Program-made: the position numbers and the translations under genes
Shown: positions 1 to 8,645 of the stretch, in pieces
Numbering within the stretch: position 1 is the first letter of the stretch
Layout of the letters: every line of letters begins with the position of its first letter
Notes under the pieces: generated by a model
Seen by the model: only the letters and a program-made list of their open reading frames with translations
What the model was told of the DNA's origin: nothing
Databases searched by the model: none
DNA from: Comamonas sp. lk
GTDB taxonomy: Bacteria > Pseudomonadota > Gammaproteobacteria > Burkholderiales > Burkholderiaceae_C
Assembly: GCA_945865675.1 (NCBI GenBank)
Contig: CAMBFO010000013.1
Location: 1-40,925, forward strand
Reading direction: 5' to 3'
DNA length: 40,925 bases

Positions 1-338
1 CTATCGACCGGCAAGCCTGCCGCCCAAAAAGCCAATTCCAGGTTGTGCTGCACCGTCAAGGCGGCGCTCAAATACAGCTTTTGCGGCAAAAATCCGATGT
101 TGCGCGCGCGCCAGGCATCGGCACTGCGGCCGGACAAAGCCCGCAAGTCTTGCCCCGCCACCGTGAGCGCGCCATGCTGGGGTTTGACCAGTGCTGCCAG
201 CAATGCCAGCCAGGTGGATTTGCCGCTGCCCGAGGGACCACTCAGCAAAACCACGGCGCCTTGCGGCACCGCCACATCCGGGAATACCAAGGGCTGGCCC
301 GCACCATAAGCAAACTGCAATTGCTGCGTTTCAATCAT
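1..338 (-). CDS. ABC transporter ATP-binding protein, 3' end cut by window edge
   Basis: This is the first 112 codons of an ABC transporter ATPase; the rest lies left of the window. The start is the ATG ending at 338. The translation begins MIETQQLQFAYG and has a textbook Walker A loop, GPSGSGKST, at about residues 34-42, followed by a Q-loop region (IGFLPQKLYLS) near residue 87. The signature and Walker B motifs are not in the window. The short, compact N-terminus resembles the LolD/MacB/FtsE-like group of ATPases that pair with a separate permease; this is a guess from style, not a motif. The gene starts 28 bp after msrA on the same strand, so the two are probably co-transcribed. Substrate unknown. 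Confidence 0.85.
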   Translation of the reverse strand, partial: MIETQQLQFAYGAGQPLVFPDVAVPQGAVVLLSGPSGSGKSTWLALLAALVKPQHGALTVAGQDLRALSGRSADAWRARNIGFLPQKLYLSAALTVQHNLELAFWAAGLPVD

Positions 339-366
339 AGAAAACAGGCCATAGGGAAATGGCGTG

Positions 367-909
367 TCAGGGCTTGGCTAGCCGCGCAAACGTTTTTTTG
401 AACTTGGCCACTTTGGGCGCGGCCACCGCCAGACAGTAGCCCTGGCCGGGGTTTTTGGCAAAGTAGTTCTGGTGGTACTCCTCGGCGCGGGCGTAGTTGG
501 ACAACATCTGCACCTCGGTGACGATGGGTTTGCCAAAGTCGCCGGCCGCATCCAAAGCATGCACCATGGCCTTAGCCGCTTGTAATTGCTCGGGCGTGGT
601 GCAGTAAACAGCGCTGCGGTACTGGGTACCCACGTCATGGCCCTGGCGGTTGAGGGTCGTCGGGTCATGGATCAGAAAAAAGATCTCCAGCAACTCGGTC
701 AAACTGATCTGCTGCGGGTCAAACTCCAGCCGTACCACCTCGTTGTGGCCGCTGGTACCGGTACAAACCATCTCGTAAGTGGGCTGGGGCGCCTGCCCAT
801 TGCTGTAACCGGACTCTACCTGCGTGAGCCCACGCACCTGCAAAAACACCGATTCGGTGCACCAAAAACATCCTCCCCCCAGGACCAGGGTTTGTGTGGC
901 TATGCCCAT
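367..909 (-). CDS. msrA: Peptide-methionine (S)-S-oxide reductase MsrA
   Basis: MsrA reduces the S-epimer of methionine sulfoxide in oxidised proteins, using thioredoxin as electron donor, in the cytoplasm. The 180-residue product has the hallmark GGCFWCTE motif with catalytic Cys14, the HDPTT and GTQYRS blocks of the family, and a further Cys in the C-terminal QGYC segment that is the likely resolving residue. Length is normal for the short bacterial form without a fused MsrB. I chose the ATG at 909 because AGGAG at 919-923 lies 9 bases before it; a TTG two codons upstream would sit only 3 bases from that site. No signal peptide. The gene diverges from the TetR gene and leads into the ABC ATPase gene downstream. 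Confidence 0.95.
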   Translation of the reverse strand: MGIATQTLVLGGGCFWCTESVFLQVRGLTQVESGYSNGQAPQPTYEMVCTGTSGHNEVVRLEFDPQQISLTELLEIFFLIHDPTTLNRQGHDVGTQYRSAVYCTTPEQLQAAKAMVHALDAAGDFGKPIVTEVQMLSNYARAEEYHQNYFAKNPGQGYCLAVAAPKVAKFKKTFARLAKP

Positions 910-1012
910 GCGCAATTTCTCCTAGGTCAAGACCGAATGGTCAAAACCCCGAGCATAAGGCGCTTGCGTGTCCGCAAGGCGTAGACCAGCTTGCGTCGGG
1001 GGCAAAACGGCA

Positions 1013-1030
1013 TTGCCCTGCTCAGGGCAA
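1013..1030. other. 18-bp palindrome in the msrA/tetR divergent region
   Basis: TTGCCCTGCTCAGGGCAA forms an 8-bp perfect stem around a CT centre. It lies about 100 bp from the msrA start and 113 bp before the tetR start. It could be a second operator or a small hairpin; no T-run follows, so a simple terminator is unlikely. Function not shown. Confidence 0.3.
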
Positions 1031-1080
1031 TAAGCCTGCGCAGGAGCGCACAAGCGCCCGTACGCAGCCAGGCGTTACAC

Positions 1081-1100
1081 TACTAACCAACTGGTCAGTA
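1081..1100. promoter_or_regulatory. Probable TetR-family operator upstream of the efflux operon
   Basis: TACTAACCAACTGGTCAGTA is an imperfect 20-bp palindrome: 8 of 10 base pairs match, the mismatches being the central pair and pair 5. It ends 42 bp before the chosen tetR start. The length and position are typical of autoregulatory TetR-family sites that overlap the promoter of the regulator and its pump genes. A weak -35-like GTTACA (1074-1079) and A-rich -10-like TAAAAA (1099-1104) flank it, but I would not rely on them. Confidence 0.5.
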
Positions 1101-1142
1101 AAAATGCAGTTGATCAAAAACTTCTTCCAACCTACCTGCCCC

Positions 1143-1802
1143 ATGCCGGTCAAGCGCGAGCGTCGTAAGGAGGCGCGTCCCGGCGAACTGTTGCAGGCGG
1201 CGCTGGCCTTGTTCGTGGAGAAAGGCTTTGCCGCCACCAAGGTGGAAGACGTGGCCCGGATGGCTGGGGTATCCAAGGGCACTTTATTCCTTTATTTCAG
1301 CAGCAAGGAAGAGTTGTTCAAAGCCGTGGTACGGGACAAGATTGTGGGCCAGTTGTCGCAGTTTCATGCCGCGATTGACGCCTTTGAGGGCCCAACCGAC
1401 CGACTGATGCGCACGTTTTTACATGCCTGGTGGCAGCAGGCAGACGCCAGCCAAAGCAGCGGCATCGCCAAACTAATGCTCAGCGAGGGGCAGCAATTTC
1501 CTGAATTAGCCGCTTTTTACCGCGAAGAGGTCATTGATCCGGCGCGCGAGTTGATTGCACGTGTGCACGCGCGCGGCGTGAAGCGGGGCGAATTTCGGCC
1601 TATTGACCCTATGTATGGCCCCTTGACCCTGCTCTCGTCTATTCTATTTTTGGCCTTGTGGCGCCACGCGCCGGCCTTGAGCCCCTCGCAAATAAGTCCT
1701 TTGCAGCCGCTGGCCTATTTGGATGCTTTGATCGATACCTACCTTAGCGGGGTGTTGCTGCGCGAGCCGACGCACCCTGTACTTGATGAAAAAGCTTTAT
1801 GA
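1143..1802 (+). CDS. TetR/AcrR-family transcriptional repressor of the efflux locus
   Basis: A 219-residue TetR-family regulator, likely the local repressor of the RND pump encoded directly downstream. The N-terminal helix-turn-helix is clear: GELLQAALALFVEKGFAA followed by VEDVARMAGVSKGTLFLYF and SSKEELFKAVV, at about residues 14-65. The C-terminal ligand-binding part is helical and not conserved enough to predict an inducer. The ATG at 1143 (MPVKRERRKEARPGE) gives a normal N-terminus; an in-frame ATG at 1104 would add 13 residues and sits only 3 bases after the putative operator. Neither start has a good Shine-Dalgarno site. Its TGA overlaps the ATG of the adaptor gene by 4 bp (ATGA), so translation is probably coupled. 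Regulation of the whole operon by this protein is inference from position and the palindrome. Confidence 0.88.
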   Translation: MPVKRERRKEARPGELLQAALALFVEKGFAATKVEDVARMAGVSKGTLFLYFSSKEELFKAVVRDKIVGQLSQFHAAIDAFEGPTDRLMRTFLHAWWQQADASQSSGIAKLMLSEGQQFPELAAFYREEVIDPARELIARVHARGVKRGEFRPIDPMYGPLTLLSSILFLALWRHAPALSPSQISPLQPLAYLDALIDTYLSGVLLREPTHPVLDEKAL

Positions 1803-2962
1803 AATCGAAATTACCCTGGATATTTCTGGTGCTGGCGCTTGCCGCAGGCGGCGGCGCGTTGCAATGGCAACGGATGAAGAGCAACGCGACTGCGACCACC
1901 GCCGCTGGCGCTGGCGCTGCCGCCAATCCCACATCGGCTGCCAGCGCAGCTGCCAAACCCTTGCCCGTGGTGGCGCTGGCCGCCAGCGACTTGGTCAGTG
2001 TGCAAACTATCGCGCTGGTGCAGATGCTGCAAATCTCCGGACCGGTCAAAGCGGTGAATTCGGCTTTTGTGAAAGCCCGCGTATCCGGTGAATTGCATGA
2101 TCTGCTGGTGCGCGAGGGCGACTATGTCAAAGCCGGCCAGGTGATTGCGCGCGTGGACAGCACCGAATACCAGGCGCGCCTGCGCCAGGCACAGCAGCAA
2201 GCCCAATCGGCCAAGGCGCAGGTCGATATTGCGCAGCGCACCTATGACAACAACCGCTCGCTGGTGGACCAGGGCTTTATTTCCAAAACCGCGCTGGAGA
2301 TGTCCGCTTCCAACCTGGCGGCCAGCCAAGCCGTTTACCAAGCGGCGCAATCGGGTGTGGACGTGCTGCAAAAATCTTTGGACGACGCGGTCATGCGCGC
2401 ACCCATTACCGGCCAGGTATCCCAACGCCTGGCGCAAAACGGGGAGCGGGTTGCCGTGGATGCGCGTGTGGTGGAGATAGTGGACCTGGCGCAATTAGAA
2501 ATGGAAGCGAGCCTGAGCGCCGAAGATGCGGCACGGGTCCGCCTTGGCCAAGTGGCGCAGGTCAGCATCGACGGCAGCATTGACAGCGTGGCCGCCAGGG
2601 TGGCTCGGGTCAACCCGATTGCGACCGCTGGCAGCCGCGCGGTGGTGGTGTACCTGACGCTTTCGCCCCATGCACAACTGCGACAAGGGCTGTTCGTGCA
2701 AGGCCGTTTGTCCACCGGCAGCCGCACCGGCCCGGCGCTTCCCTTGAGTGCGGTACGCACAGACAAGCCGGTGACCTATGCCCAAACCATCGTGGACGGC
2801 AAAGTGGAGCATCAAGCCGTGGTAACCGGCTTGATCGGTGACTACCAGGGGCAAACCATGGTCGAAGTGATCGGCTTAGCGCCGGGCACGCGCGCGCTAC
2901 TGGGCAGCGTGGGCGCCTTGCTGGCAGGCACGCCTGTCACCGTGAACGAAGCGGGCAAATAA
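1799..2962 (+). CDS. RND efflux periplasmic adaptor (membrane fusion protein)
   Basis: The 387-residue adaptor that bridges an inner-membrane RND pump and an outer-membrane TolC-type channel. It begins with an N-terminal membrane anchor or signal (KLPWIFLVLALAAGGGAL, about residues 4-21), then an Ala-rich linker. A lipoyl/barrel-sandwich half follows (VKARVSGELHDLLVREGDYVKAGQVIARVD, about 95-125, quoted by ends only: VKARVSG ... GQVIARVD). A coiled-coil hairpin runs about 125-195, then the second lipoyl half (MRAPITGQVSQR) and a beta-barrel and membrane-proximal domain. This is the standard HlyD/AcrA order and length. The start overlaps the tetR stop by 4 bp and the pump gene begins 3 bp after its stop, so the three form one transcriptional unit. 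Substrate not predictable. Confidence 0.92.
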   Translation: MKSKLPWIFLVLALAAGGGALQWQRMKSNATATTAAGAGAAANPTSAASAAAKPLPVVALAASDLVSVQTIALVQMLQISGPVKAVNSAFVKARVSGELHDLLVREGDYVKAGQVIARVDSTEYQARLRQAQQQAQSAKAQVDIAQRTYDNNRSLVDQGFISKTALEMSASNLAASQAVYQAAQSGVDVLQKSLDDAVMRAPITGQVSQRLAQNGERVAVDARVVEIVDLAQLEMEASLSAEDAARVRLGQVAQVSIDGSIDSVAARVARVNPIATAGSRAVVVYLTLSPHAQLRQGLFVQGRLSTGSRTGPALPLSAVRTDKPVTYAQTIVDGKVEHQAVVTGLIGDYQGQTMVEVIGLAPGTRALLGSVGALLAGTPVTVNEAGK

Positions 2963-2965
2963 TTT

Positions 2966-5900
2966 ATGTGGTTTACCCGCGTCAGCCTGAACAACCCGGT
3001 GTTGGCCACCATGATGATGGTCGCGCTGGTGGTGTTGGGCCTGTTTTCCATGAATCGGCTCAAGGTCGATCAGTTTCCCGCCATCGACTTCCCCACGGTG
3101 GTGGTAATAACCGACTACCCAGGCGCCGCACCCGAGATTGTCGAGAGCGAAGTTTCCAAAAAGTTGGAAGAGGCGGTCAACTCGATTGCAGGAATTAGCT
3201 CTCTTACTTCGCGCAGCTACGAAGGCCAATCGGTGGTCATCATTAGCTTTGACCTGACCATGGACGGTCGCAAAGCGGCCGACGATGTGCGCGAGAAAGT
3301 TGCATCCGTCAAACCCTTTTTACGAACCGAAGTGAAAGAGCCACGGGTTCTGCGCTTTGACCCATCGGCCAAGGCGGTCTGGTCGGTAGCGGTCTTGCCC
3401 GATGGCAAAGGCCCCGCGCTCAGCGCCGTGGAGTTGACCAACTGGGCTGAGCAGGTATTCAAAAAACGTCTGGAAAATGTGCCCGGCGTGGGATCGGCCA
3501 GCGTGGTGGGCGGCACCAAACGCGAAATCAATATTTACCTCAATCCGCAGGCCATGGAGTCGCTGGGCATTACGCCTGACCAGGTCGTCTCGGCCGTGCG
3601 CAATGAGAACCAAGACCTGCCTCTGGGCAGCATCCGATCCTTGGAACAGGAGCGGGTGATTCAGGTCTCGGGCCGCGTGCCAAGGCCTGAGGACTTTGGC
3701 AACATCATCGTCGCCCGCAAAAATGGGGCACCGGTACGGGTCAGCCAAATTGCACAACTCAAAGATGGCGCGCAGGAAGTGGAAAACCTGGCCCTGTACA
3801 ACGGGCAACGCACCTTGCTGCTGTCGGTGCAAAAATCGCAAGACGAAAACACGATTAGCGTCGTTGACGGTCTGGAAAAAACGCTGCTCGAAGTGCGCAA
3901 ACAATTGCCGCCGGGCATCCGGCTGGAAACGATTACTGATGGGTCGCGTCAGATCCGGGTGTCGGTGGATAACGTCAATCGCACGCTGATTGAAGGCGCG
4001 GTGCTCACCGTATTGATTGTGTTTTTGTTTCTTAACTCCTGGCGCTCGACCATCATCACTGGCCTCACGCTGCCGATTGCCCTGATAGGTACGTTTTTAT
4101 TCATGTACATGCTGGGCTTTACCATCAATATGATCAGCATGATGGCGCTTAGCCTGTGCGTAGGTTTGCTGATTGACGATGCCATCGTCGTGCGCGAAAA
4201 CATTGTGCGCCATATTCAAATGGGTAAAACGCCGTTTCAAGCCGCTATGGATGGCACGCAAGAAATCGGGCTGGCGGTGCTGGCCACCACCCTGTCTATC
4301 GTGGCGGTGTTTTTACCCATTGGATTTATGGCCGGCATCATCGGCAAGTTTTTCCACGAATTTGGCCTGACGATTGTGGTGGCGGTGCTGATCTCCATGT
4401 TTGTGAGCTTCACGCTGGACCCTATGCTTTCTAGCGTCTGGCACGACCCTAGTGTCCAAAGCCATGGCAAACACAGCGGGCCCGCTAACTGGTACGACAA
4501 AACCATAGGCCGTGTCACCGGCTGGTTTGACCGGGGTACGAACTACCTGGTGGATGTGTACCAACGTATTTTGCGCTGGGCGCTGGGCCACAAACTGGCT
4601 ACCGTCTTGCTGGCGATTGGGATTTTTATCGCCAGCGTTTTCATGGTGCCGCTGCTGGGCACCGAGTTTGTGCCGAAGTCAGATTTTTCAGAAACCACGG
4701 TCAACTTTCATACCCCGGTAGGCTCCTCCTTGGAAGTGACTGAGGCGCGCGCCAAGCAAGTGGAAGCCATCGTGCGCGAATTTCCGGAGGTGCGCTACAC
4801 GCTAACCACCATCAATACCGGCAACGCGCAGGGCAAGATGTACGCCAGCATTTACATCCGCTTGGTGGACCGCAAAGCGCGCAAACGCGGCATCGAAGAA
4901 ATATCGACTATTTTGCGCGAACGCTTGGCCCATGTGCCGGGCATTACCGTCACCCATATCGGCTTATTCGATTCGGTGGGCGGTAGCAAACAAATCACCT
5001 TTTCGCTACTAGGCAGCGACATCCAGACGTTGGAACGCATCGCCCAAAGCGCCTTGCCCCAACTGCGCGCGATTCCTGGCTTGGTAGATCTGGACTCCAG
5101 CATGAAGCCCAATAAGCCCACGCTGGAATTAGAAGTCAACCGCGACGCGGCCTCCGACTTGGGCCTCTCCCTGGCCCAGATCGGCAACAGCCTGCGCACC
5201 TTAGTAGCCGGGCAAACCGTGGGCAACTGGCGCGCCAGCGACGACCAGACCTATGATGTCAATGTGCGTCTCAACCCGGCCGCGCGCGACAGCGCCACCG
5301 ACCTGGAACGCATGCCCTTGGCGATGGGCAGCAATGCCGACGGATCGGGGCGCATCGTGCGCTTGAACCAGGTCGCCAAACTGGTGGAGACCCGGACATC
5401 CAACCAAATCAATCGACGCGACTTGTTGCGCGAGGTGTCGATTAGCGCTAATGTCAGCGGCCGCTCGGCTGGCGAAGTTTCCAAGGACATCAAGAAAGTG
5501 ATGGACAGCATCAGCATGCCGCCGGGTTACAGCACGCAGTTCAGCGGATCGACCAAAGACATGGCCGACTCCTTTGGCTACGCCGTTTCGGCGCTGGCGC
5601 TGGGCATTGTGTTCATTTACATGATTCTCGCCAGCCAGTTCAAAAGCTTCTTACAACCGCTAGCACTGATGACGGCCTTGCCGCTGACCCTGATCGGCGT
5701 GGTGCTGGCGCTGATGGCCTTTCGCTCCACCCTGTCCATGTTCTCGGTCATCGGCGTCTTGATGCTGATGGGCCTGGTCACCAAAAACGCAATTTTGCTG
5801 GTGGACTTTGCCATCCGGGCGCGCGCAGGCACTTCGGACGCCCAGGGACGCGCGGTGCCCGGCTTGGACCGCAATGCGGCCTTGCTGATGGCCGCCAAAG

Positions 5901-6175
5901 TGCGCCTGCGCCCGATTTTGATGACGACGCTGGCCATGATTTTTGGCATGGTGCCGCTGGCCTTTGCGCTCTCCGAAGGCTCAGAAATGCGCGCGCCCAT
6001 GGGCCAGGCAGTGATCGGTGGGGTCATTACCTCGTCCCTGCTGACCTTGGTGGTAGTCCCGGTGGTGTATTGCTATTTGGACGATCTGGGTCAATGGATG
6101 CGCCGACTATTCGGGCTGCCGGCTGCCGCCTTGGATGCGTCGTCACAAGCCGCCGGTAAAATTGGGCCCGTCTGA
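2966..6175 (+). CDS. RND family efflux pump permease (HAE1-type)
   Basis: An inner-membrane proton-driven RND transporter of 1,069 residues, the usual length for HAE1 multidrug pumps of the AcrB/MdtBC type. Visible hallmarks are the N-terminal TM1 region ([20 protein letters not shown]), the TM4 motif [13 protein letters not shown] with proton-relay Asp404 and Asp405, and the TM10 motif [13 protein letters not shown] with Lys940, which matches the AcrB proton-relay lysine. Two large periplasmic loops (about 35-335 and 560-870) are present, the second preceded by [11 protein letters not shown]. The twin Asp and Lys place it with drug/hydrophobe pumps rather than heavy-metal pumps, where different charged residues occur in TM4. 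It is translated 3 bp after the adaptor stop. The matching outer-membrane channel lies about 1.1 kb downstream on the same strand. Confidence 0.95.
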   Translation: MWFTRVSLNNPVLATMMMVALVVLGLFSMNRLKVDQFPAIDFPTVVVITDYPGAAPEIVESEVSKKLEEAVNSIAGISSLTSRSYEGQSVVIISFDLTMDGRKAADDVREKVASVKPFLRTEVKEPRVLRFDPSAKAVWSVAVLPDGKGPALSAVELTNWAEQVFKKRLENVPGVGSASVVGGTKREINIYLNPQAMESLGITPDQVVSAVRNENQDLPLGSIRSLEQERVIQVSGRVPRPEDFGNIIVARKNGAPVRVSQIAQLKDGAQEVENLALYNGQRTLLLSVQKSQDENTISVVDGLEKTLLEVRKQLPPGIRLETITDGSRQIRVSVDNVNRTLIEGAVLTVLIVFLFLNSWRSTIITGLTLPIALIGTFLFMYMLGFTINMISMMALSLCVGLLIDDAIVVRENIVRHIQMGKTPFQAAMDGTQEIGLAVLATTLSIVAVFLPIGFMAGIIGKFFHEFGLTIVVAVLISMFVSFTLDPMLSSVWHDPSVQSHGKHSGPANWYDKTIGRVTGWFDRGTNYLVDVYQRILRWALGHKLATVLLAIGIFIASVFMVPLLGTEFVPKSDFSETTVNFHTPVGSSLEVTEARAKQVEAIVREFPEVRYTLTTINTGNAQGKMYASIYIRLVDRKARKRGIEEISTILRERLAHVPGITVTHIGLFDSVGGSKQITFSLLGSDIQTLERIAQSALPQLRAIPGLVDLDSSMKPNKPTLELEVNRDAASDLGLSLAQIGNSLRTLVAGQTVGNWRASDDQTYDVNVRLNPAARDSATDLERMPLAMGSNADGSGRIVRLNQVAKLVETRTSNQINRRDLLREVSISANVSGRSAGEVSKDIKKVMDSISMPPGYSTQFSGSTKDMADSFGYAVSALALGIVFIYMILASQFKSFLQPLALMTALPLTLIGVVLALMAFRSTLSMFSVIGVLMLMGLVTKNAILLVDFAIRARAGTSDAQGRAVPGLDRNAALLMAAKVRLRPILMTTLAMIFGMVPLAFALSEGSEMRAPMGQAVIGGVITSSLLTLVVVPVVYCYLDDLGQWMRRLFGLPAAALDASSQAAGKIGPV

Positions 6176-6198
6176 GCTGCGCTCTCGAAAGTATTGTT

Positions 6199-6861
6199 AT
6201 GAACCTTGCCAACATCGCCCAAGCCCGCTTCAATATGATCGAGCAGCAAATCAGACCCTGGAATGTGCTTGATGCCGACGTTCTAGGTCTGCTGGCCGAT
6301 GTGCGGCGCGAAGAGTTTGTGCCCTTGGCGCAGCAGGCGCTGGCCTTTGCTGACCTGGAAGTGCCCCTGGGCCACGGCCAGTGCATGCTGGCACCGCGCC
6401 TGGAAGCACGCATGCTGCAAGACTTGCAAATCCAGCCCCATGAAAAAGCACTGGAGATCGGCACCGGCTCGGGCTATATGGCTGCGCTGCTGGGGCGCCG
6501 CGCACACAGCGTGCTGAGCCTGGAGCGCATCCCCGAACTGGCCGCCATAGCAGGCACCAAGCTACAAACAGCGGGCCTGCACAATGTCCAAGTACGGCTT
6601 GCCGATGGATCCCAAGCCGTAAGCGGCTTAGGCAAATTTGACGCCATCGTGCTCAGCGGCTCGGTGCCCCAGGTGCCGCAACATGTGCTGGACCTGCTGG
6701 CTGTGGGCGGTCGCCTGATCGCCATTGTGGGCGACGAGCCCATCATGTCGGCGCAGCTGATTACCCGCGTGAGCGAGACCGCACTGCGTAGCACCACACC
6801 CTGGGATGCCAACGCACCACGTCTGCACGGTTTTGCCGAACACTCGCAGTTCCACTTTTAA
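6199..6861 (+). CDS. pcm: Protein-L-isoaspartate O-methyltransferase family protein
   Basis: A 220-residue SAM-dependent methyltransferase of the PCMT family, which methylates L-isoaspartyl residues so that damaged proteins can be repaired. The N-terminal block MIEQQIRPWNVLD and REEFVPLAQQALAFADLEVPLG is typical of the proteobacterial family, and the SAM-binding motif I, EIGTGSGY, is at residues 86-93, followed by SLERIPELA (post-I). The substrate-specificity segment differs from the classic E. coli enzyme, so annotation as a PCMT-family protein is safer than a claim of proven repair activity. It lies between the pump gene (23 bp upstream) and the rhodanese gene (18 bp downstream), reading the same way, and is likely part of the same transcript. 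Confidence 0.85.
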   Translation: MNLANIAQARFNMIEQQIRPWNVLDADVLGLLADVRREEFVPLAQQALAFADLEVPLGHGQCMLAPRLEARMLQDLQIQPHEKALEIGTGSGYMAALLGRRAHSVLSLERIPELAAIAGTKLQTAGLHNVQVRLADGSQAVSGLGKFDAIVLSGSVPQVPQHVLDLLAVGGRLIAIVGDEPIMSAQLITRVSETALRSTTPWDANAPRLHGFAEHSQFHF

Positions 6862-6879
6862 AGCACCACCTATCCAAGC

Positions 6880-7233
6880 ATGATTGCTCAGGTCCGACCC
6901 GCTGATTTCGCCGCTTGGTTGGCCGCTGTCGCGATATCGCACCCCATGGACGCGCCGGTGTTGCTCGATGTGCGCGAAGCCTATGAACTGGGCTGGGCCC
7001 AGTTGGCACAGGGCGCTGATTTTCGCGTCCTCGCTATCCCTATGGCCCAACTACCAGCGCGCCTGGCCGAACTCGACCCCGACCAAGCCATTGCCTGCCT
7101 GTGCCACCATGGCATGCGCAGCATGCAAGTGGCCCGCTTTCTGGTGAGCAACGGTTTTGACCATGTGGTCAATATCGAAGGCGGTATCGACGCCTGGTCC
7201 GCGCAAGTCGATAGCTCTATTGCGCGTTATTGA
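6880..7233 (+). CDS. Rhodanese-like domain protein
   Basis: A stand-alone rhodanese domain of 117 residues. The active-site loop CHHGMR occupies residues 75-80 with the catalytic Cys75, followed by SMQVARFLVSNGF and the closing VVNIEGGIDAWS, all normal for single-domain thiosulfate:acceptor sulfurtransferases. The conserved early Asp-Val-Arg (LLDVREAYEL) is also there. The loop has six residues, as in sulfurtransferases rather than the seven of Cdc25-like phosphatases. No signal peptide, so it is cytoplasmic. It sits between pcm and the tolC-type gene; its physiological sulfur donor and acceptor are unknown. Nothing links it mechanistically to efflux apart from co-orientation and short spacing. 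Confidence 0.88.
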   Translation: MIAQVRPADFAAWLAAVAISHPMDAPVLLDVREAYELGWAQLAQGADFRVLAIPMAQLPARLAELDPDQAIACLCHHGMRSMQVARFLVSNGFDHVVNIEGGIDAWSAQVDSSIARY

Positions 7234-7305
7234 CGCAAAAACATTCTTCGTTGACGAACACTATCCGGCCCCAACAACATCAATTTAACGACCGAGAAAC
7301 CGCCC

Positions 7306-8619
7306 ATGAAAAAACCCATCCCTTCCTCGCGTTTGCCCTTTGTAGTTTTACTGATGGCGATCGGCATGGTACCGGCTGTGCAGGCCCAAAGCCTGGTGGA
7401 CTTGTATGCCGCTGCGCGCGACTTTGATGCGAGCTACCAATCGGCCAAGGCACAAAACGACGCCAACCTGTACAAAGCGGATCAGGCCATGGCCCTGGTC
7501 TTGCCCAAGGTCGGCATCAATGCCACCTGGAGCGCCGGCCTGGCGCAAGCAGACCGTACCTTTAATAACAACTCCATGACGCTGGACGCCAGCCAGGGCT
7601 TGTACCGGCCAGCGGACGACGCCAGCTATGCGCAAAGCCGCAAAGCGGTACAACAAGCCGCCAGCGCCTTGCAAACCGCCGAGCAGGAGCTGATCTTGCG
7701 CCTGAGTCAGGCCTACTTTGATGTACTGGCATCGACCGATAGCCTGGAATTTGTAAAAGCCCAAAAAGTGGCGGTGCAAGAACAACTGGCCGCTGCCAAG
7801 CGCAACTTTGAAGTCGGCACTTCCACGATCACCGATGCGCGCGAAGCGCAAGCGCGCTTTGACCTGGTGCTAGCCCAAGAGATCGCTGCAGAAAATGATT
7901 TGCGCGTCAAGACCTTGGCGCTGGCGCAGTTAGTGGGCAAGTCCGATGTCAAGCCACTGGCCGTTGCGCCGGATTTCAATCTTTCCCAGTTTTCGCCCGC
8001 CGACATGAACGAATGGCTGACCGTCGGTCAAACCGAGCACCCCGTTATCCGTCAGCTCAAGCTCGCGCTGGAAGTGGCCCGCCTGGAAACCCAGAAGGCC
8101 AATGCAGCCAATAGGCCTACCGTGGATCTGGTGGCCCGCTACCAGGCTACAACCAACAATGGCAGTGTGGCCTCGTCGCTGTTTGCGGGCTCCAACGCCT
8201 ACACGGTGGGTTTCAACATCAACATGCCCTTGTTTTCCGGCTACTCGATTCAAAATCGCGTCAAAGAAACCTTGTCTCTCGAAGACAAGGCGCGTGCGGA
8301 TCTGGAAGCAGCGCAGCGCAATGTGGCGCAGAGCACCCGTGCAGCGTTTATGGGCGTGGATTCGGCACTCGGACAGGTGCGGGCCTACCAAGCGGCGGCT
8401 ATTTCCAGCCAAAGCGCGCTCGATGCCAACAAGCTCGGTTACCAAGTGGGCGTGCGCATCAACATCGACGTGCTCAATTCCCAAAGCCAGCTGTACGACA
8501 CCAAAGCCAAGCTATCGAAAGCGCGCTATGACGTCTTGGTGGGCAACCTCAAACTGCGCCAGGCCAGCGGCATCCTCAAGGCGGCTGATCTACAAGCCAT
8601 TAATGCGCTGCTGCGTTAG
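7306..8619 (+). CDS. tolC: TolC-family outer membrane channel protein
   Basis: A 437-residue outer-membrane efflux protein that would form the exit duct for the RND pump upstream and possibly for type I secretion. A signal peptide is evident (MKKPIPSSRLPFVVLLMAIG ... VQAQS, cleavage after about residue 27). Two tandem OEP repeats follow, each with a beta-strand pair and long helices: LVDLYAAARDFDASYQSAKAQ opens the first repeat and the second contains NINMPLFSGYSIQNRVKETL, a classic TolC-family sequence. The length equals that of typical TolC. The gene is convergent with waaA, with only 26 bp between the stops and no obvious terminator hairpin there. The symbol tolC is used in the broad family sense. 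Confidence 0.92.
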   Translation: MKKPIPSSRLPFVVLLMAIGMVPAVQAQSLVDLYAAARDFDASYQSAKAQNDANLYKADQAMALVLPKVGINATWSAGLAQADRTFNNNSMTLDASQGLYRPADDASYAQSRKAVQQAASALQTAEQELILRLSQAYFDVLASTDSLEFVKAQKVAVQEQLAAAKRNFEVGTSTITDAREAQARFDLVLAQEIAAENDLRVKTLALAQLVGKSDVKPLAVAPDFNLSQFSPADMNEWLTVGQTEHPVIRQLKLALEVARLETQKANAANRPTVDLVARYQATTNNGSVASSLFAGSNAYTVGFNINMPLFSGYSIQNRVKETLSLEDKARADLEAAQRNVAQSTRAAFMGVDSALGQVRAYQAAAISSQSALDANKLGYQVGVRINIDVLNSQSQLYDTKAKLSKARYDVLVGNLKLRQASGILKAADLQAINALLR

Positions 8620-8645
8620 GCCTTAAGCGGCAAGGTCCGGGCGCC

